Source: JAAZFF01 sp964405775 | GTDB taxonomy: Bacteria > Verrucomicrobiota > Kiritimatiellia > RFP12 > UBA3636 | Direction of reading: 5' to 3' | DNA: 17,536 nt | Assembly: GCA_964405775.1 (NCBI GenBank) | Contig: CAYOPG010000046.1 | Location: 1-17,536 of the forward strand | Shown: positions 14,212 through 17,536 of the stretch, one piece after another | How the letters are laid out: each line of letters opens with the position of its first letter | Position numbering within the stretch: the first letter of the stretch is position 1 | The notes under the pieces: generated by a model | Told to the model about the DNA's origin: nothing | The model's database searches: none | Seen by the model: the letters and a program-made list of their open reading frames with translations, nothing else | Position numbers and translations under genes: made by a program

Positions 14212-15594
14212 CTAAAGCACTGCGGACAACAACGCAACAGACACGCAATAATAGATCGTGACCGCTGAAATGTCGTTAAGCACCGAAATGAATGGCCCGG
14301 ACGCAACGGCGGGGTCTATACCCACACGGTCGAGCATTACGGGGATCAACGCGCCGAATCCTGCTGCGAAACTCATAGCACAGAAAAGGGATAAGGCGAC
14401 CACGCCGGCAAGGAGCCAGGTAGATACAGGCATGGCGGCTGTTTCGAAAGACATGATTATGAGCGAAGCGATGTAGATCCCAACCCCGCATATCAGCCCC
14501 ATAAGGGCTCCTGTGCGAACCTCATGCCGGACGAGCGCACCCAGAGGTTGACGTCGCGCCGTGCCGGAAACGATTTCCCGAACAAGAAGTGTACTTGACT
14601 GCAGCCCGGTGTTGCCACCCATACCCATAATGTTTGGTATAAAGGCTACTAGCACTAGAACGGATCCGAAGTATAAGGAGTACCTTCTTGAGAGCCAGGC
14701 GGTAATGCTACCGCCAAGCAGCGTAATTAAAAGCCAGGGAAGACGGATCGCACAGCTTTTGAGGATGGATGCGTTGCCAAGTTCTTCATCATCGGAACCG
14801 GCGAGACGGAATATATCCTCTTCCGCTTCTTCTTTTATAACGTCGAGAACGTCGTCGTGCGTAATACGTCCCAGCAATACCCCTTGTTCATCAACGACAG
14901 GAATCACGTGCAAGGAATATTTGTGAATGGCACGAGCTACGTCCTCCTGATCTTCGTCACTTCTGACGGATACGATTTCTGTACGCATGATCTCGGAGAG
15001 CGGCGTTGATCTGATCTTGTGCCGGAGCAACTCCCAGACAGGGACTATCCCGATTAGCCGATTAGACGAGTCAACGATATATATCTGATAGATAGACTCC
15101 CCCTCTTCGTACCCGGCGATGGCGTCAAGCGCATCGAGGATAGTCTGGTCGGGCCGCATCGTAATGAGATCTGTCGTCATGATGCCGCCCGCGGAGTCAT
15201 CGGGGTAGGTCATCAGCTTGCGCACGTCCTCGGCATCGTCCTGGTCCATCCGACCGACCACCCGATCGACGACGTCCTTGTCAAGTTCACCCAGAATGTC
15301 TGCAGCATCGTCCGGATCCATCTCCATCATTATCTCTGAGACCTGCTCAGATGGAATGGATTCAGTGACCTCTGCGGCTATCTCCGGTTCAAGATGCGCC
15401 AATACATCGGCTTTGAGGGAATCAGGGAGGATGTTGAACATCCCTGCAATGGTTTCATTGTTGTACCTGCTGAGTATTTCGGCAATGTCCGCCGGTCGGA
15501 GATTGGAAATTTCAGATACAGCCTGCCCCCAGAGCTGTTGTTCCACCAAGTCGTTTATGCGGGTGTGGATTTCAACGGTTTCTACTTCATCCAT
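14212..15594 (-). CDS. mgtE: Magnesium transporter MgtE
   Basis: The 460-residue protein has the full MgtE architecture. Residues 1-130 are the acidic superhelical N domain (MDPDDAADILGEL and similar repeats) and about 135-258 a CBS pair (DSAGGIMTTDL, HVIPVVDEQGVLLGRITHDD). After a plug helix rich in acids, five membrane segments fill 285-460. The pore motif GMGGNTGLQSSTLLVREI and the late GIDPAVASGPFISVLNDISAV with the ion-binding Asp are both present. MgtE is a dimeric inner-membrane Mg channel that closes when Mg binds the N and CBS domains. A GGAGGT lies 8 nt before ATG 15594. The start overlaps the ybeY stop by 8 bp, so expression is coupled. No Mg riboswitch is visible. Confidence 0.95.
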   Translation of the reverse strand: MDEVETVEIHTRINDLVEQQLWGQAVSEISNLRPADIAEILSRYNNETIAGMFNILPDSLKADVLAHLEPEIAAEVTESIPSEQVSEIMMEMDPDDAADILGELDKDVVDRVVGRMDQDDAEDVRKLMTYPDDSAGGIMTTDLITMRPDQTILDALDAIAGYEEGESIYQIYIVDSSNRLIGIVPVWELLRHKIRSTPLSEIMRTEIVSVRSDEDQEDVARAIHKYSLHVIPVVDEQGVLLGRITHDDVLDVIKEEAEEDIFRLAGSDDEELGNASILKSCAIRLPWLLITLLGGSITAWLSRRYSLYFGSVLVLVAFIPNIMGMGGNTGLQSSTLLVREIVSGTARRQPLGALVRHEVRTGALMGLICGVGIYIASLIIMSFETAAMPVSTWLLAGVVALSLFCAMSFAAGFGALIPVMLDRVGIDPAVASGPFISVLNDISAVTIYYCVSVALLSAVL

Positions 15595-16123
15595 TTTTCC
15601 TTACCTCCGGTTTAAATATGGAGTTGAGTAGCCCTGCCCTCTCGGCTTTACGCACCCAGCTGATCTCGCGTTCGCGCATTTCTTTGAACCCTTCCGGAGT
15701 AGAGTCGTCTCCACCTGCAAGATGATCCAATCCGTGAGCCACATATAGAGCAAGTTCGTGTTCTGGTGACCAGTCTCCAGAGGTTTCACTGCTAATCAAT
15801 TCTAGTTCCGAGCGATCCACACCGCGCTCACATGCAAGATCCACGTTCACATAAATTTCTGCAGACGCGGATGCCATGGGTGTTGCTGCATATGGGATGG
15901 TAACCACATCGGCAGATCCTTCAATTCCCATAGCGTCGAAATGTACTTGCGCCATAACACCATCGCCCGCGAACACAATCGTAATTTCGCCGAACGCAGA
16001 AATAGGGTTGCCCACTGATCTTGGCGTGGAAACAGCAAGCGCATGAAGAGCCTTTGCCAACCTCAGCGCGGCTAAGCGCTCAATTTTACGCCTTGGCTTC
16101 CGTATTGACGCCGTAAGTTTCAC
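15587..16123 (-). CDS. ybeY: Endoribonuclease YbeY (divergent)
   Basis: YbeY is a zinc-dependent RNase/rRNA maturation factor. From GTG 16123 the protein has 178 residues. The metal motif reads HGLDHLAGGDD (130-140): His130 and His134 are kept but the usual third His is Asp140, and the Tyr before DH is Gly. The conserved TDVLSF element appears as ADVVTIP (71-77), and the Arg seen in E. coli YbeY at the matching place is Met. The EGFKEMREREISWV helix fits the family. The frame is open upstream to 16222, but GTG 16123 has AAGGAG 7 nt upstream and a normal N-terminus. It overlaps the HD gene by 38 bp and mgtE by 8 bp. Family is likely; retained catalysis is open. Confidence 0.85.
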   Translation of the reverse strand: MKLTASIRKPRRKIERLAALRLAKALHALAVSTPRSVGNPISAFGEITIVFAGDGVMAQVHFDAMGIEGSADVVTIPYAATPMASASAEIYVNVDLACERGVDRSELELISSETSGDWSPEHELALYVAHGLDHLAGGDDSTPEGFKEMREREISWVRKAERAGLLNSIFKPEVRKNG

Positions 16124-17536
16124 TCGCTGGCTCCTTTTGTTTCTCTTCCATACGGTCTTTCTGACCTTCTTCTTTGGGATACGCAACGCGCGCGTGCAGT
16201 ATGTTCGTGAGCGAGTTGGCAAAAGAGCGTTTAATGCTGACGACGTCCAGAAACGTGAGCGGAGACGAGTTGAGCTGCTCGTCCTTGATTTTTCCGTTCA
16301 CTATGTTTTCAACCATGTTTTCGATATTGGTTCGCGTCGGGCGATCCAGACTCCTTGACGCAGCTTCCACGGAGTCGGCAAGCATCACGATTGCAGCCTC
16401 CTTTGTTGTTGGGCGCGGGCCGGGATATCGGAATTGGCTCTCATCAACAAGCGGTTGACTACTTTTGTCATCGCCGTTTTTTGTCTTTCCCTTCGCCTCT
16501 TCCTTGGCTTTGTGAAGAAACCAAGACATTACAGAGGTCCCGTGGTGCTCTCGAATGATATCATATATAGGCGGCGGCAAGTTGTAATGTATCGACATGC
16601 CGATGCCCTCTTTGACATGAGCGGCTATTATGACGGCACTCATGTTCGGGGACAGTCCTTCATGTGGGTTGAGGCGGTCGGCTCCGATGTTTTCCGAATA
16701 GAAGGATGGTTTTGTGAGTTTGCCTATGTCGTGGAAGTAGGCGCCAACTCGCGCCAACAACGAGTTGGCGGCAATGCGGTCCGCGGCAGCCGCTGCGAGA
16801 GTCGCCACCACAATGCAATGGTGATAGGTGCCGGGAGCTTCGAGGGAGAGACGCTGGAGAAGAGGATTGCCGAGATCTGTGAATTCGTTCAGACGTATAT
16901 TGCTGGTTGCTGCGAACAAATGCTCCAATATCGGTAGCAACAGCAACGTAGCCACGTATGCCAACATTATGCTGCTCACTGTGGCAACAATCGCAAACAC
17001 GGCAATACCACCCAATGTGGCGAATGATTCTCCGTAATCACGCATGACACCTGGAACAAGTATAACGCCCAGGAATACAACTATGCCGAGTAGCTGTATG
17101 GCAAACGCAGCGGCAAACGAACGCAGAAGAGCTAGACGCCGCCGCACCTTCGCAACCAGACGAGGCACCACAACCGCCGCCGCAGTGCCTGCGGTGAAAG
17201 CAGGCAGCATTGCCGCTTCGGACGTAACGAAGAGCAAGTTGATGAAAACCATGCCGATTCCAAAGGATACCCCGGCGGCAGGTCCGGCCAGCAAGGTAGC
17301 CAATGCCGGCGCGAAAAGATACGGGAAAAGAAAATGACTTACCTGAGACGTCTCGAACGGGAACAATGACTTGACCTCCGGCAGAGACATTACAGTCAGG
17401 CAGACGGAGTGGAAGAGCATGCTGAACAACGCGATTATGCACAGCATCAACAACCTTGAATTGCGCTTGAGCACATCGCGGGCAACAAGCCTGAGCATCA
17501 CACGTGCGCATATTACGGCAAACACCACAAGCACTA
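16086..17536 (-). CDS. pgpH: 7TM-HD phosphohydrolase, PgpH/YqfF type (5' end beyond window)
   Basis: The frame is open to the right edge, so the N-terminus (usually a 7TMR-HDED sensor domain) is missing. The 482 visible residues, counted from a GTG at 17534, begin with about seven membrane segments (1-205). A cytoplasmic HD domain follows: YHH (238-239), HD (268-269), NPHE (291), AAHV (306), REHHG (330-331) and LADSVEA (387). All HD metal ligands are present. Relatives hydrolyse cyclic di-AMP to pApA, so second-messenger turnover is the likely role, though the nucleotide is inferred. Residues 345-370 and the C-terminal tail (from 453) are charged and disordered. It overlaps ybeY by 38 bp. In many bacteria this gene follows phoH and precedes ybeY, as here. 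Confidence 0.9.
   Translation of the reverse strand, partial: VLVVFAVICARVMLRLVARDVLKRNSRLLMLCIIALFSMLFHSVCLTVMSLPEVKSLFPFETSQVSHFLFPYLFAPALATLLAGPAAGVSFGIGMVFINLLFVTSEAAMLPAFTAGTAAAVVVPRLVAKVRRRLALLRSFAAAFAIQLLGIVVFLGVILVPGVMRDYGESFATLGGIAVFAIVATVSSIMLAYVATLLLLPILEHLFAATSNIRLNEFTDLGNPLLQRLSLEAPGTYHHCIVVATLAAAAADRIAANSLLARVGAYFHDIGKLTKPSFYSENIGADRLNPHEGLSPNMSAVIIAAHVKEGIGMSIHYNLPPPIYDIIREHHGTSVMSWFLHKAKEEAKGKTKNGDDKSSQPLVDESQFRYPGPRPTTKEAAIVMLADSVEAASRSLDRPTRTNIENMVENIVNGKIKDEQLNSSPLTFLDVVSIKRSFANSLTNILHARVAYPKEEGQKDRMEEKQKEPASETYGVNTEAKA
16131..16136 (-). promoter_or_regulatory. RBS that fixes the ybeY start at a GTG
   Basis: AAGGAG on the minus strand (complement of CTCCTT) lies 7 nt before GTG 16123, inside the 3' end of the HD-domain gene. 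It is the only good Shine-Dalgarno in the overlap, and no ATG is available in frame nearby. Confidence 0.65.

Noticed and set aside
14199..14306. N-terminal extension of recO into mgtE
   Set aside because: RecO proteins begin at the MIRKTEAIVLR strand, and the extension lies in the coding end of mgtE.
16124..16222. N-terminal extension of ybeY into the HD gene
   Set aside because: Very basic sequence that is a frame shadow of the HD gene tail; no ATG, and the only good RBS is at 16131-16136 before GTG 16123.

Overview
The window reads as an ordinary chromosomal segment of a Gram-negative, probably anaerobic bacterium. The Gram-negative call rests on a TolB periplasmic beta-propeller and a Pal lipoprotein, which both belong to an outer membrane. 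The anaerobic call rests on an electron-transfer flavoprotein whose alpha subunit carries an N-terminal two-cluster ferredoxin domain. That domain and an EtfB of the bifurcating type are typical of fermentative anaerobes. Several things suggest the PVC superphylum, with Kiritimatiellota or Lentisphaerota my best guess: divergent YbeY motifs, large exported proteins with TSP3-like, WG-repeat and DUF5648-like modules, and a 7TM-HD/YbeY/MgtE/RecO cluster. This taxonomic guess is inference and only moderately supported.

Layout from left to right. Bases 1-108 are the end of an unrecognised plus-strand gene. A sigma70-like promoter then leads into etfB-etfA, followed by a strong hairpin and ruvC. 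A small membrane protein (3002-3463, minus strand, with its own promoter) converges on ruvC. Bases 3616-9598 hold three minus-strand genes whose start and stop codons overlap by 4 bp (ATGA, GTGA). They encode a 937-residue protein (nidogen-like sandwich, five Ca-binding TSP3/dockerin-like loops, C-terminal SGNH hydrolase), a WG-repeat protein, and a CARDB plus triple DUF5648-like protein. All three have signal peptides. This exported operon is the least explained part of the window. Its promoter lies back to back with the tolB promoter at 9705-9786.

The plus strand then carries tolB, pal and tilS, and a tRNA gene with a CAT anticodon and its own extended -10 promoter. From the right edge, a minus-strand cluster runs pgpH-type 7TM-HD (partial), ybeY, mgtE, recO, with overlaps or small gaps throughout, and converges on the tRNA gene.

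How the parts may work together: EtfBA would pass electrons between NADH, ferredoxin and an acyl-CoA dehydrogenase that is not encoded in this window. TolB and Pal serve envelope integrity. TilS makes lysidine in tRNA-Ile(CAU), and the CAT-anticodon tRNA 137 bp downstream may be its substrate, or may be elongator tRNA-Met. The right-hand cluster matches the widespread PhoH/PgpH/YbeY/CBS-protein/RecO neighbourhood, with MgtE where CorC-type proteins usually sit. Several promoters share one architecture (TTGnnn, 17-18 bp, TAnnnT, three of them with an upstream TG). No IS elements, CRISPR arrays, phage genes or integrases were seen.
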